A DNA stretch of 64,000 nucleotides, taken from NCBI GenBank assembly GCA_003211235.1, contig QCTG01000003.1, forward strand, positions 1 through 64,000. The letters are read 5' to 3'. Source of the stretch: Synechococcus sp. AG-673-B04. Its GTDB lineage: Bacteria; Cyanobacteriota; Cyanobacteriia; PCC-6307; Cyanobiaceae. Below the pieces are notes generated by a model. That model saw only the letters and a list, made by a program, of their open reading frames with translations. It was not told where the DNA came from and made no database searches. Shown here in pieces: positions 1-8,411 of this stretch (position 1 is the stretch's first letter; each line of letters opens with the position of its first letter). The position numbers and the translations under genes are program-made.

Positions 1-187
1 GATCGATCTCACCGATGTGGCCAAGCAGCTGCGGTTCATCGGCAGTGATCCCTTCACTGGAACAGCCGGAGAAGTACGGTTCGACAACGAAACGCTGGAA
101 CTGGACAAGAACGGGAACGGCAAAGCGAATCTTGCCTTGCTGATGCCTGGCACCGAGTCCATCAAAGGCGCCAATCTGATCCTGTGA
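1..187 (+). CDS. C-terminal end of a periplasmic ligand-binding protein (partial)
   Basis: Only the last 61 codons are in the window, read from base 2 to the TGA at 185-187. The fragment contains FTGTAGEVRFD, which resembles the conserved C-terminal motif of Leu/Ile/Val-type (type I) periplasmic substrate-binding proteins, where a G-x-V-x-F-D segment precedes the last strands. The role would be solute capture for an ABC transporter, but the substrate cannot be judged from this tail. The family call is an inference from one motif. The stop lies 10 bases before trmH. Confidence 0.55.
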   Translation, partial: IDLTDVAKQLRFIGSDPFTGTAGEVRFDNETLELDKNGNGKANLALLMPGTESIKGANLIL

Positions 188-197
188 AGCTCGGTTC

Positions 198-887
198 ATG
201 CCCCTGCTGCCGCGACGGTTCGAACGGTTGAAATCCGTTCTGAACCAGCGCATGGCGGATCTGACGGTGCTGATCGAGCACGTGGAGAAGCCCCACAATC
301 TCTCCGCCATCCTGCGCAGCTGCGATGCCGTGGGAGCGCTCGAAGCCCATGCCGTGAGCCTGGACGGAAGGCCTCGAACGTTCAACAGCACCGCCCAGGG
401 AAGCCAGAAATGGGTCCCTCTTCACGACCACCCCGACAGCGCAACGGCGATCCGATGGCTGAAGGATCGTGGCTTTCGTCTCTACGGCACCCACCTTGGG
501 GTGAATGCCAAGGATTACCGGGACTGCGACTTCACCGGACCCACCGCCTTCGTGCTGGGGGCTGAAAAATGGGGTCTGACCGACCAGGCCTGTGAGCTGA
601 TGGATGAAGCGCTGTTCATTCCGATGCGGGGGATGGTGCAGTCGCTGAATGTTTCCGTGGCCACGGCAACGCTGTTGTTTGAGGCCCTGCGGCAGCGGCA
701 GGTGGCGGGTATGGCCCCCACCCAAGGGGAGGGGTTAACGCCGGAGCAGTACCGCCGGGTGCTGTTCGAGTGGTCCTATCCCGAGGTGGCCAACTGGTGC
801 CGGCAGCAGGGTCGGCCTTACCCCGACCTGAGTGAGGAGGGAGAACTGCTGGAAGAGCTGCCCCGCACTGTGAAGCTGCACTGCTAA
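198..887 (+). CDS. trmH: tRNA (guanosine-2'-O-)-methyltransferase TrmH
   Basis: The 229-residue protein is a SPOUT-class methyltransferase that by family knowledge methylates the 2'-OH of G18 in tRNA using SAM. The N-terminal part has the TrmH signature VEKPHNLSAILRSCDAVG, with the conserved Asn and Arg. VLGAEKWGLT and the late segment MVQSLNVSVATATLLFE are SPOUT motifs 2 and 3, which form the trefoil knot and cofactor pocket. The C-terminal tail rich in Tyr, Pro and acidic residues is typical of TrmH and binds tRNA. The ATG is 10 bases after the preceding stop. Length and motifs fit a complete, intact gene. Confidence 0.92.
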   Translation: MPLLPRRFERLKSVLNQRMADLTVLIEHVEKPHNLSAILRSCDAVGALEAHAVSLDGRPRTFNSTAQGSQKWVPLHDHPDSATAIRWLKDRGFRLYGTHLGVNAKDYRDCDFTGPTAFVLGAEKWGLTDQACELMDEALFIPMRGMVQSLNVSVATATLLFEALRQRQVAGMAPTQGEGLTPEQYRRVLFEWSYPEVANWCRQQGRPYPDLSEEGELLEELPRTVKLHC

Positions 888-952
888 TTGCCTGTTCGCC
901 CTTGTAACGCAGTGAACACCTGAGCCATAACCGAAGCAGCGACGGTTGCACC

Positions 953-1126
953 ATGAACGACCAAGCCCTGCATCAGTACGCCGTCACGTATCACTGCGGA
1001 GAAAAATGGGGCGAGGAAATGCTCCAATCCAGTGATCTGGGCCATGCGGTGGAAGCAGCCCACGCTCGCTTCCCAAGTTCCTGCCGGATTTCAATCCGGC
1101 AGGTGAAGCCTCAGCCCAATCGCTGA
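953..1126 (+). CDS. Small conserved-looking hypothetical protein (57 aa)
   Basis: An ATG at 953 opens a 57-codon frame ending at TGA 1124-1126. The product begins MNDQALHQYAVTYHCGEKWG and ends with a basic tail; it has no membrane segment or signal peptide. It reads like a compact domain of two strands plus a helix (residues 25-38, SDLGHAVEAAHARF). It lies downstream of trmH with 65 bases between them, and is convergent with the next gene, 1 base away. I do not recognise the family. Support comes from the good fit between two real genes and GC-rich codon use like its neighbours. Confidence 0.55.
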   Translation: MNDQALHQYAVTYHCGEKWGEEMLQSSDLGHAVEAAHARFPSSCRISIRQVKPQPNR

Positions 1127-1127
1127 A

Positions 1128-1343
1128 CTAAAAAGGCCGACGAGGCAGGGCCGGCAGCTGCAAGACCGCCAGGAGAGCCAGGCTCTCCAGTACCACATTG
1201 CGGCTGTCCAAAAGCACCACCACCACCAGCAGGGCTGCCAGCATTTTCTCGAGCAGCCCAATCACTTCATCAGGATTTTTGCGGCCGGAGAGCCACAGAT
1301 TGAGCGACAAAAAAAACAGCAACAGGCTGGTCCACCAGGGCAT
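1128..1343 (-). CDS. Small membrane protein, unknown function (71 aa)
   Basis: The 71-residue product starts MPWWTSLLLFFLSLNLWLSG, a hydrophobic N-terminal helix. A second hydrophobic stretch, LAALLVVVVLLDS, sits around residues 35-47, and a third begins LESLALLAVLQLP. Between helices 1 and 2 lies a charged segment with NPDEVIGLLEKM. This suggests an integral membrane protein with two or three helices. It follows the ABC permease on the same strand, 20 bases downstream, so the two may be cotranscribed. No recognised domain. Confidence 0.6.
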   Translation of the reverse strand: MPWWTSLLLFFLSLNLWLSGRKNPDEVIGLLEKMLAALLVVVVLLDSRNVVLESLALLAVLQLPALPRRPF

Positions 1344-1363
1344 GGCGTGATCCTGCAGTTCCT

Positions 1364-2185
1364 TCAGTTTGACGAAGAACGCGGATTCGCGCCGCTCACC
1401 CAGGCTTCAAGGCCTTCGCCCAGAAACGAGAGGCCCAGCACGAGAATGAACATGGCCAGTCCTGGATAGAGGGCGGTCCACCACACACCGGTGGGCACCG
1501 CTGCCAGCGCCAGATTCAAATCACCGCCCCATTCCGGCACCGTCTCCGGCAGCCCAAGGCCAAGGAAGCCAAGCCCCCCCAACACCAACACCGCATCAGC
1601 GGCATTGAGGGTGAGCAACACCGGCACCGAGGTGATCACGTTGCGAAGCAAGTAGCGGCGCAGAATCCAGAACGGGCCTGCTCCTAAAGAGCGGGCTGCT
1701 TCGACGAACAGTTCGCTCTTGACCTGGGCGGTCTGGTTGCGAACAACGCGGAAATACTGGGGGACATAAACGACGCACAACGCTGCGGCTGCATTGGGAA
1801 TTCCCTTGCCCAACAAAAAGGCCAGCACCACCGAGAGGAGCAGAACCGGCAGGGTGTACAGGGTGTCCATCAACAACACCAGCACCCGGTCCACACCGCC
1901 CCCCAGGTATCCACTCACCATCCCGAGGGGAACACCGAGCAACAGCGCCAGGCCCACCGCCAGCAGCACCACCTGCAGGGCAACACCACTGGCAGCCATC
2001 GTGCGCACGCAGACGTCGCGGCCGAGGCGATCGGTTCCGCACCAGTGGCTCCAGCTGGGGCTGTCGTAAATCGGATTCGCCAGACCAGCATTCGCATCGG
2101 GCAACCAGCCCAGGCTCACCAGAACCGGTGTGAGCAGAGCCACCATCAGGTAAACCGCAACGATCACCAGTCCCCAGCGGGCCAT
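1364..2185 (-). CDS. ABC transporter permease, DppC/OppC (peptide/nickel) type
   Basis: This is an inner-membrane permease of a binding-protein-dependent importer. About six hydrophobic helices are visible. The N-terminal region contains GTDRLGRDVCVR, the diagnostic motif of DppC/OppC-type permeases (GTDxxGRD). The cytoplasmic coupling loop (EAA-like) is EAARSLGAGPFWILRRYLLRN. The C-terminus contains LSFLGEGLEAW, again typical of OppC. The ATG at 2185 gives 273 residues; a TTG at 2209 would add eight. No partner permease, ATPase or binding protein lies next to it, so its transporter must be assembled from genes elsewhere. Substrate unknown; oligopeptides or metals are usual for the family. 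Confidence 0.82.
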   Translation of the reverse strand: MARWGLVIVAVYLMVALLTPVLVSLGWLPDANAGLANPIYDSPSWSHWCGTDRLGRDVCVRTMAASGVALQVVLLAVGLALLLGVPLGMVSGYLGGGVDRVLVLLMDTLYTLPVLLLSVVLAFLLGKGIPNAAAALCVVYVPQYFRVVRNQTAQVKSELFVEAARSLGAGPFWILRRYLLRNVITSVPVLLTLNAADAVLVLGGLGFLGLGLPETVPEWGGDLNLALAAVPTGVWWTALYPGLAMFILVLGLSFLGEGLEAWVSGANPRSSSN

Positions 2186-2264
2186 CCGGGTGGAGAGGCT
2201 CTGGACCAACGTTGATCAAAACGAACTCGCTGCATCATCTCGCCAACCGCGGGAGAATAGCCAG

Positions 2265-3674
2265 ATGGGACCATCCCGCCCCTGGCGCCGGCAACTTCTG
2301 GGCACCCTGCAGGGTCAACTGCAGCTGGCCACTTATCTGGCTGTGTTCGTTGGATTCACCGGCGCGTCGATTGCTGGCCTCTGGATCGGGCAGCGCAACC
2401 TGATCGACTCCACCCGTGGAGACCTCAACCAAAGTGCGCAAGCCATTGAAACCTGCCTGGAAGAGGCCGGGGATCAACCGCAGCTGCTGCGCCAGGAGCT
2501 GCTGCTCCACTCCAACCTGCGCCGCCAGCTCTGGATTGAGCAAGCCAACGGAAACCTGCTGCTGCCCCAGAGCGATCACCTGCCTATCAAGGAGAGCAGC
2601 ATCCGTTTGGCGATGAACGCCAACCCCGAACGGGTGGTGGGGCAGCTGCAACGGTTGGAACTGGTGGACAGGACCTACCTCAGCGAATTGGTGGAGCGCT
2701 TTCCCTCCGGAGAGATGCTCTGGGTCAGCCAGGAAGTGAGCGAGAACCAGCGTGCTCTCAGCAATTACCTGAGCCTGATGATCCTGATCTGGGGCAGCTG
2801 CCTGGCGATCACCCTGCTCACCGTGACCTGGCTGGTGCGGCGGATCGTGCAGCCCCTGGCCGCACTCAGCGCAGCCACCGATGCAGTCACCGCCGACACC
2901 CTCGATTCAGCTCAACTGGCGTTGAACGAGGGTCCGATGGAGGTGATGCAGCTTGAACGGAACTACAACGAACTGCTGCAGAGACTGTCGGACGCATTCA
3001 CTCAGCAGCGGCAGTTCGTCAGTGCGGTGAGCCATGAACTGCGCACCCCACTCACCATCGTTCAGGGCTACGTGCAGCGGACCATCCGCCGTGGCGACAA
3101 CCTCACGGAAGGACAGGTGAAGGGGCTGCGCACCGCCGAGGAAGAAAGCATCCGCATGCGGAAGCTGCTCAATGATCTGCTCGATTTATCCCGGAGCGAC
3201 TTCGGCCATCTGGAGATCAGAACTGAACCGGTGACCCTGGCCGATCAGCTGGAGCAGGTGGCCGACCTCGCCCGATCCACCTTGGAACGACCTCTTGAGC
3301 TGATGCTTCCCGAGGATCCCGAGCAGCGATCGGTGCTGGTGCAAGCTGATCCTGCCCGACTGCGCCAGGTGCTGCTGGACCTGATCGAGAACGCCGACAA
3401 GTACTCACCACTTGGGCGACCCATCCGGCTTGAGTTGCACACCACCGGCAGTGGTGGGCACATTGGAGTGCTTGATCAGGGCATCGGGATCCCCAAGGCG
3501 GAGCAGGAGTCGGTGTTCGAGCGCTTCCAACGAGGCAGCAACGCAGCGGAGAAAACAGGCTCAGGGCTTGGTTTATCGGTGGTGAAGCTTCTGGTGGAAG
3601 GAATGGGCGGCACAATTGAATTGCGCAGCCGCATCAATGAGGGCAGCTGCTTCACCGTGACGTTGCCGCGATGA
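2265..3674 (+). CDS. Two-component sensor histidine kinase (orphan)
   Basis: A membrane sensor kinase of 469 residues when read from ATG 2265. That start is preferred because a longer frame from 2190 would overlap the divergent permease start. Layout: a hydrophobic helix near residues 19-41, a periplasmic sensor segment of about 120 residues, a second helix in LSLMILIWGSCLAITLLTV, and a HAMP-like linker. The phosphoacceptor His is about residue 257 in SAVSHELRTPLT. The ATPase domain shows an N-box (LIENADKYSP), G1 (LDQGIGIPKAEQ) and G2 (GSGLGLSVVKLL). No response regulator is adjacent. It overlaps the next gene by four bases (ATGA), implying coexpression with that small membrane protein. Confidence 0.9.
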   Translation: MGPSRPWRRQLLGTLQGQLQLATYLAVFVGFTGASIAGLWIGQRNLIDSTRGDLNQSAQAIETCLEEAGDQPQLLRQELLLHSNLRRQLWIEQANGNLLLPQSDHLPIKESSIRLAMNANPERVVGQLQRLELVDRTYLSELVERFPSGEMLWVSQEVSENQRALSNYLSLMILIWGSCLAITLLTVTWLVRRIVQPLAALSAATDAVTADTLDSAQLALNEGPMEVMQLERNYNELLQRLSDAFTQQRQFVSAVSHELRTPLTIVQGYVQRTIRRGDNLTEGQVKGLRTAEEESIRMRKLLNDLLDLSRSDFGHLEIRTEPVTLADQLEQVADLARSTLERPLELMLPEDPEQRSVLVQADPARLRQVLLDLIENADKYSPLGRPIRLELHTTGSGGHIGVLDQGIGIPKAEQESVFERFQRGSNAAEKTGSGLGLSVVKLLVEGMGGTIELRSRINEGSCFTVTLPR

Positions 3675-4027
3675 TTGCCTACCTGCTGGTCAGCTCCCTG
3701 CTGATTCCCGCCAATGCCTGGGCCGCGATCACACCGCACCTGCACAGCGATCTGTCCATGCGGGTGCTGCACGGGCTCTCCACCATGGTGTTGCTTCCAC
3801 TGCTGCTGGCCCTGTGGAACGACCGGCGCGAGCTGAGGCTGTTGCCGGCTCTGGTGCTGGCGATGTTCACCATCGTGATGGTGCTGGTGAACAGCTGGAT
3901 CACCGCCATGGGGATGGGGGTGCAGTTCGGCTGGCTCGACCATCTGCTGCTGGTGCTGGCACAGATCAGCGTGCTGCTGTTCTTTCTGCTGGAACCTCAG
4001 CCCACCGCGGATGAGCGGATCAGCTGA
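3671..4027 (+). CDS. Small integral membrane protein coupled to the kinase (118 aa)
   Basis: The start ATG overlaps the kinase stop as ATGA, so translation is probably coupled. The 118-residue product has about four hydrophobic helices: an N-terminal one in AYLLVSSLLIPANAWAA, then segments around VLHGLSTMVLLPLLLALW, LLPALVLAMFTIVMVLVNSW and HLLLVLAQISVLLFFLL. The polar loops are short. No enzymatic motif or known domain is recognised. The gene pairing suggests a role near the sensor kinase, perhaps as an accessory membrane partner, but this is inference. Its 3' end overlaps the convergent small gene at 3997-4254 by 31 bases. Confidence 0.65.
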   Translation: MIAYLLVSSLLIPANAWAAITPHLHSDLSMRVLHGLSTMVLLPLLLALWNDRRELRLLPALVLAMFTIVMVLVNSWITAMGMGVQFGWLDHLLLVLAQISVLLFFLLEPQPTADERIS

Positions 4028-4254
4028 TCCCCACTGCGTTGCTCAAGCTGCAGCAACAGCACCGGCAGCTCAGGGTGGTCGTCCACAGCGAACCGCGCCA
4101 CACCATCGAGCACCACACGGTTCTGATAGGCGCCTGAGGAAGGGCGACCATCAAGGGTGAAGGCCGGCCCACAGCGCATCAGCACCGGACCACGCCAGAT
4201 CGGCGATGGCGCAGCACCGATGGAATACACCACCGCAGCAGAGCCATCAATCAT
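3997..4254 (-). CDS. Hypothetical protein (85 aa) coupled to lepA
   Basis: The ATG at 4254 overlaps the lepA stop by 8 bases, which suggests translational coupling downstream of lepA. The product begins [16 protein letters not shown] and contains [17 protein letters not shown] and a strand-like [20 protein letters not shown]. It looks like a small soluble beta-rich protein. No family is recognised. Its last ten codons run antisense to the end of the membrane gene at 3671-4027, so one of the two C-termini may be mis-called. GC-rich codon use is like its neighbours. Confidence 0.55.
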   Translation of the reverse strand: MIDGSAAVVYSIGAAPSPIWRGPVLMRCGPAFTLDGRPSSGAYQNRVVLDGVARFAVDDHPELPVLLLQLEQRSGDQLIRSSAVG

Positions 4255-6055
4255 TCAACTTCAACACCGCCATGAAGGCCTCCTGCGGCACATCCACCTT
4301 GCCCATGGCCTTCATGCGCTTCTTGCCTTTGGCCTGTTTCTTGAGCAGTTTCTTCTTCCGCGAAATGTCACCGCCGTAACACTTGGCCAGCACATCCTTG
4401 CGGATGGCGCTGATGCTGGTGGAAGCAATGATCCGGCTGCCGATGGACGCTTGGATCGGAATCTTGAACTGCTGGCGGGGAATCAGTTCCTTCAGTTTCT
4501 CCACCAGAGCCTTACCCACGTTGTAGGCCTTGTCTTGGTGGACGATCGTGGTGAGAGCATCGGCCCGCTCACCATTGATCAACACATCAAGCCGCACCAG
4601 CTGGTTCTTGCGGTAGCCAATCAGGCTGTATTCCATCGAGGCATAGCCCTGGGTCCGCGTCTTCATCTGATCGAAGAAGTCGGTCACCACCTCCGCCAGC
4701 GGTAATTCGTAAATCAACGTCACCCGATCGGTGGTGATGTACTTCATGTCGATGTACTCACCGCGCCGTTCCTGGCAGAGGCCCATCAGAGCACCGTTGT
4801 ATTCATTCGGTGCATAGATTTCCATCTTCACGTAGGGCTCTTCGATCGATTCACGCTTCTGCGGATCGGGAAGGGTGGCGGGATTGTCCACCATCACCTC
4901 TGAGCCATCGATCATGTTCACCTTGTAGATCACCGATGGCGCGGTGACGATCAGATCGAGGTCGTATTCGCGCTCCAGCCGCTCCTGCACGATCTCCATG
5001 TGCAGCAGACCAAGGAAGCCGCAGCGGAAGCCGAAGCCCATGGCACTGCTGGTTTCCGGCTCGTACTTCAGCGCCGCGTCAGATAGCTGCAGTTTGTCAA
5101 GAGCATCACGCAGGTCCGGGTACTGATCGGCCTCCGTGGGAAACAGGCCGCAGAACACCATCGGCTTGGCCTCGGTGTAACCCGGCAACGGCGCATCGGC
5201 CGGCTCGCTCACCAGCGTGATCGTGTCCCCCACCCGGGCATCGGCCACCGCCTTGATTGAGGCCGCCAGATAGCCCACTTCGCCAGCGTGGAGTTCATCC
5301 ACCTTTCTCTGATCCGGCGCCATGATCCCGATTTCGTCGAGTTCATAGGTCTTCTTGCTGGCCATCAACAGCACCTTGTCTTTGCAGTTGATCCGGCCAC
5401 TCATCACCCGGAAATACACAATTACGCCCCGGTAGGGGTCGTAATAGGAATCGAAAATCAGCGCCTGGGTCGGCTCCTGCACCGCATCATTCGGCGGTGG
5501 AACCTTGTCGACCACCGCCTGCAGGATCTCAGGAACTCCCATGCCGGTCTTGGCGGAGCAGGGAATGGCATTGCTGCAATCCAGCCCGATGATTGCTTCG
5601 ATCTCCTCCTTGATTCGATCCGGATCGGCACCGGGCAGATCGATCTTGTTGAGCACCGGAATGATCTCCAGATCGTTCTCCAGCGCCAGATACACATTGG
5701 CCAGGGTTTGTGCCTCAACCCCCTGGCTGGCATCCACCACCAGCAGAGCGCCTTCGCAGGCCTGCAGGCTGCGGCTCACCTCGTAGGAGAAATCCACATG
5801 GCCAGGGGTATCGATCAGGTTGAGGACGTAGTCCTCTCCATCGGACGCTGTGTAGTTCATCCGAGCGGCCTGGAGCTTGATCGTGATCCCCCGCTCCCGC
5901 TCCAGATCCATGTTGTCCAGGAACTGCTCCTGCATGTCCCGGTTGGCCACCGTGCCGGTGTCCTGCAGCAACCGATCAGCCAGGGTCGACTTGCCGTGGT
6001 CGATATGGGCAATGATGCAGAAGTTGCGGATCCGTGAGACGGGAGCGTCGGTCAT
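4247..6055 (-). CDS. lepA: Elongation factor 4 (LepA), translational GTPase
   Basis: LepA binds the ribosome and GTP and by family knowledge acts on stalled or mistranslocated ribosomes. The 602-residue length matches the family. The N-terminus has the P-loop [15 protein letters not shown] (G1), a switch [19 protein letters not shown] (G3) and [10 protein letters not shown] (G4). Domains resembling EF-G II, III and V follow. The LepA-specific C-terminal domain ends in a lysine-rich tail around [18 protein letters not shown]. The start [20 protein letters not shown] at 6055 was chosen because family members begin shortly before the P-loop. A small gene follows in an 8-base overlap. Confidence 0.97.
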   Translation of the reverse strand: MTDAPVSRIRNFCIIAHIDHGKSTLADRLLQDTGTVANRDMQEQFLDNMDLERERGITIKLQAARMNYTASDGEDYVLNLIDTPGHVDFSYEVSRSLQACEGALLVVDASQGVEAQTLANVYLALENDLEIIPVLNKIDLPGADPDRIKEEIEAIIGLDCSNAIPCSAKTGMGVPEILQAVVDKVPPPNDAVQEPTQALIFDSYYDPYRGVIVYFRVMSGRINCKDKVLLMASKKTYELDEIGIMAPDQRKVDELHAGEVGYLAASIKAVADARVGDTITLVSEPADAPLPGYTEAKPMVFCGLFPTEADQYPDLRDALDKLQLSDAALKYEPETSSAMGFGFRCGFLGLLHMEIVQERLEREYDLDLIVTAPSVIYKVNMIDGSEVMVDNPATLPDPQKRESIEEPYVKMEIYAPNEYNGALMGLCQERRGEYIDMKYITTDRVTLIYELPLAEVVTDFFDQMKTRTQGYASMEYSLIGYRKNQLVRLDVLINGERADALTTIVHQDKAYNVGKALVEKLKELIPRQQFKIPIQASIGSRIIASTSISAIRKDVLAKCYGGDISRKKKLLKKQAKGKKRMKAMGKVDVPQEAFMAVLKLND

Positions 6056-6144
6056 GCAGCTGCGGAATCCCGGCTCGGGTCCAGATTTCATCGTTGAATC
6101 AATCCTAGGGAGGGGGCAGAAGCGGTTATGAACCATCCACAGTT

Positions 6145-6465
6145 ATGAGTCAGCCCTGGATCCTGTTGCTGCTGGCCATCAGCGCCGAAGTAATCGGCAC
6201 CTCCTTTCTGCGCCTCTCGGAGGGGATGACCCGGCCGTTGCCCACCCTGCTGGTGTTCGGGGCCTACGCCATCGCCATGACCCTGTTGTCGCGGGTGGTG
6301 CTGAGCATTCCCCTGGGGCTCACCTATGCCCTCTGGAGCGGGATCGGCACCGTGGTGATCGTGCTGGTTGGCCGTTTCGCCTACAGCCAGTTGCTCAATC
6401 CCACCCAGTTGATCGGCATCGGACTAATCACCGCGGGTGTGGTGCTGGTGAATCTGGGCCAATAG
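6145..6465 (+). CDS. Small multidrug resistance (SMR) family transporter
   Basis: The 106-residue length and four helices are typical of EmrE-like transporters, which exchange protons for lipophilic cations or guanidinium-type compounds as membrane dimers. The essential membrane-embedded glutamate is Glu15 in LLLLAISAEVIGTSFLR. The third helix holds IPLGLTYALWSGIGTVVIV, which matches the SMR signature of Tyr and Trp near the substrate site. The gene is divergent from lepA and ends 4 bases before the convergent mqo stop. Substrate cannot be told from sequence. Confidence 0.9.
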   Translation: MSQPWILLLLAISAEVIGTSFLRLSEGMTRPLPTLLVFGAYAIAMTLLSRVVLSIPLGLTYALWSGIGTVVIVLVGRFAYSQLLNPTQLIGIGLITAGVVLVNLGQ

Positions 6466-6468
6466 CGT

Positions 6469-7977
6469 TCAGCCCGTGAGACCCAGCACCGCATTGCTGC
6501 GCGCCCGCATGGCATCGAACACCGAGGAATCCTGCAGCGGATCACTGCCGTAAGTCGGCAGCAACTGCTTCAGGCGTTCACTCCAGCTGGCGCTCTTCAA
6601 CCGCTCGCCGAAGCAGCGCTCTAGCACCTCCAGCATGATCGTCACCGCCGTGCTGGCCCCGGGCGAAGCCCCCAGCAGTGCTGCCAGGGAACCATCCTCA
6701 GCAGCCACAACTTCTGTGCCCAGCTGCAACTTGCCGCCCGCTTTGCTGCGCTTGATGATCTGCACCCGCTGGCCGGCCACCGACAGGTCCCAGTCGCCGG
6801 AGCGGGCCGTGGGCATGAACTCCTGCAGGGCGGCATGGCGCTGCTCCGGGCTCTGGCGCAGCTCGTTGATCAGGTACTTCACCAGATCCACATTGGTGGC
6901 CCCCACCTGCAGAATCGGCAGCAAATTGGTGGCACGCACCGATCCAGGCAGATCCAGCAAGGAGCCCTCTTTGAGGAATTTGCTGCTGAAGCCAGCGAAG
7001 GGGCCGAACAGCAGCGAGCGCTGACCATTGATCCAGCGGGTATCGAGATGCGGGACCGACATCGGCGGTGCACCCACCGCCGCCTTGCCATACACCTTGG
7101 CGGTCTGGCGTTCCGCCAGGGACGCATCACCGCACACCAGCCAGAGGCCACTCACTGGGAATCCAGCGAAATCATCCGCTTCAGGAATGCCGGAGCGTTG
7201 AAGCAGTGGCAAAGCACCACCACCAGCACCCAGAAACACAAATGGTGCCCGCACTTCTTTTTTCCCAGAGGGCCCCTTGAACACAACCCGCCAGTCCCCC
7301 TCGGTCATATCGGATCGGCGAATCCGCTTGAGGTTCTGAACTTGGGTGCCATAGCGCAGCTCGAGAGCACCGCTCTGCTGCAAAGGCAGCAGATAGGCCT
7401 GGGTGAGTGCACCGAAATCCACATCGGTGCCGCGCTCGATCCTGGTTGCCGCCACCGGCTGCTGCGGATTCCGCCCCTCCATCACCAGGGGCATCCACTC
7501 CGCCAGCTCAACTGGGTCTTCACTCCAGCGCATCGCTGAGAAGGCCGGTAGTTCGTTTAGCTGTCCGTAGCGCTGTCGAAGAAAGGCGATGTTCTCCGCT
7601 GTCCACACCGCACTGATGTGCGCCGCCTGGCGCAAAAAGCCGCCGGTGTCGAGTCGTCCCTTCTGCTGCAGCGAACTCCAGAACTCAAGGCTGCGCTCAA
7701 AGGAGGCGTTGATCGACACCGCCTTAGCCGTCGCCACAGTGCCATCGGCCTGCATCGGGGTGTAATTCAGTTCGCAGTTGGCTGCATGGCCAGTGCCGGC
7801 ATTGTTCATGGCAGCGCTGCTTTCGAGCGCCGGCGCCTCCAACCGCTCAAGCATCAGCAGCCGCAGGGACGGATCCAGCTCATGCAACAGAGCCGCCAGG
7901 GTGGCGCCCATGATCCCAGCTCCCACCAGAACGGCGTCGTACTGGGCTTCAGAGGGTGAGGAGCCGTTCTGCTGCAC
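6469..7977 (-). CDS. mqo: Malate:quinone oxidoreductase
   Basis: A 502-residue FAD-dependent, membrane-associated enzyme that by family knowledge oxidises malate to oxaloacetate and passes electrons to quinone. The N-terminal Rossmann motif is VLVGAGIMGATLAALL. Mqo-type segments include NNAGTGHAANCELNYTP and, later, VFLGAGGGALPLLQRSGI and FPVSGLWLVCGD. The start used is a GTG at 7977 (first residues read VQQNGSSPSEAQ). The gene is convergent with the SMR gene. In cyanobacteria this enzyme can supply the malate oxidation step of a partial TCA cycle. Confidence 0.95.
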   Translation of the reverse strand: MQQNGSSPSEAQYDAVLVGAGIMGATLAALLHELDPSLRLLMLERLEAPALESSAAMNNAGTGHAANCELNYTPMQADGTVATAKAVSINASFERSLEFWSSLQQKGRLDTGGFLRQAAHISAVWTAENIAFLRQRYGQLNELPAFSAMRWSEDPVELAEWMPLVMEGRNPQQPVAATRIERGTDVDFGALTQAYLLPLQQSGALELRYGTQVQNLKRIRRSDMTEGDWRVVFKGPSGKKEVRAPFVFLGAGGGALPLLQRSGIPEADDFAGFPVSGLWLVCGDASLAERQTAKVYGKAAVGAPPMSVPHLDTRWINGQRSLLFGPFAGFSSKFLKEGSLLDLPGSVRATNLLPILQVGATNVDLVKYLINELRQSPEQRHAALQEFMPTARSGDWDLSVAGQRVQIIKRSKAGGKLQLGTEVVAAEDGSLAALLGASPGASTAVTIMLEVLERCFGERLKSASWSERLKQLLPTYGSDPLQDSSVFDAMRARSNAVLGLTG

Positions 7978-8059
7978 CGGACTTATGGGGTGTAAACCGC
8001 TCTCGTCACCCTATGGGGCCACTCCGTAGGCTTAAGTCGCTGATCTTTGCGGACGCCCG

Positions 8060-8305
8060 ATGAGCACCGAAACCATGGCCCTGACCCTGGAAAACGTTGA
8101 AAAGGTGCTCGATGAGCTGCGCCCGTTCCTGATGGCCGATGGTGGCAACGTGGAAGTGGTTGAGCTCGATGGCCCGATTGTGAAGGTGCGCTTGCAGGGC
8201 GCCTGCGGCAGCTGCCCGAGCAGCACGATGACCTTGAAGATGGGCATCGAGCGCAAAATGCGCGAATGCATTCCCGAAGTGAGTGAAGTGGTGCAGGTGC
8301 TCTGA
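8060..8305 (+). CDS. nfu: NifU C-terminal-domain Fe-S scaffold (Nfu type)
   Basis: The 81-residue protein is a stand-alone Nfu domain, which assembles or carries [4Fe-4S] clusters to acceptor proteins, including photosystem I in cyanobacteria. The motif [20 protein letters not shown] contains the CxxC pair that ligates the cluster across a dimer. The N-terminal helix [20 protein letters not shown] is characteristic. It is followed on the same strand by a class V aminotransferase of the cysteine-desulfurase superfamily, 106 bases on, which fits Fe-S biogenesis. Length agrees with other cyanobacterial Nfu proteins. Confidence 0.93.
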   Translation: MSTETMALTLENVEKVLDELRPFLMADGGNVEVVELDGPIVKVRLQGACGSCPSSTMTLKMGIERKMRECIPEVSEVVQVL

Positions 8306-8411
8306 AAAGCCTGTCCATTCACGGATCCCTCAGGAGAGGCGGCGCTTGCAGTGATGCCCTTTTCAGGCTGACCAAATTCGCTCCATTCGATCTGCGTTGA
8401 CGCCCCGTTCC

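Noticed and set aside
4157-6131. Long plus-strand frames opposite lepA
   Set aside because: Shadows of lepA with no start context or motifs; lepA itself is unmistakable.
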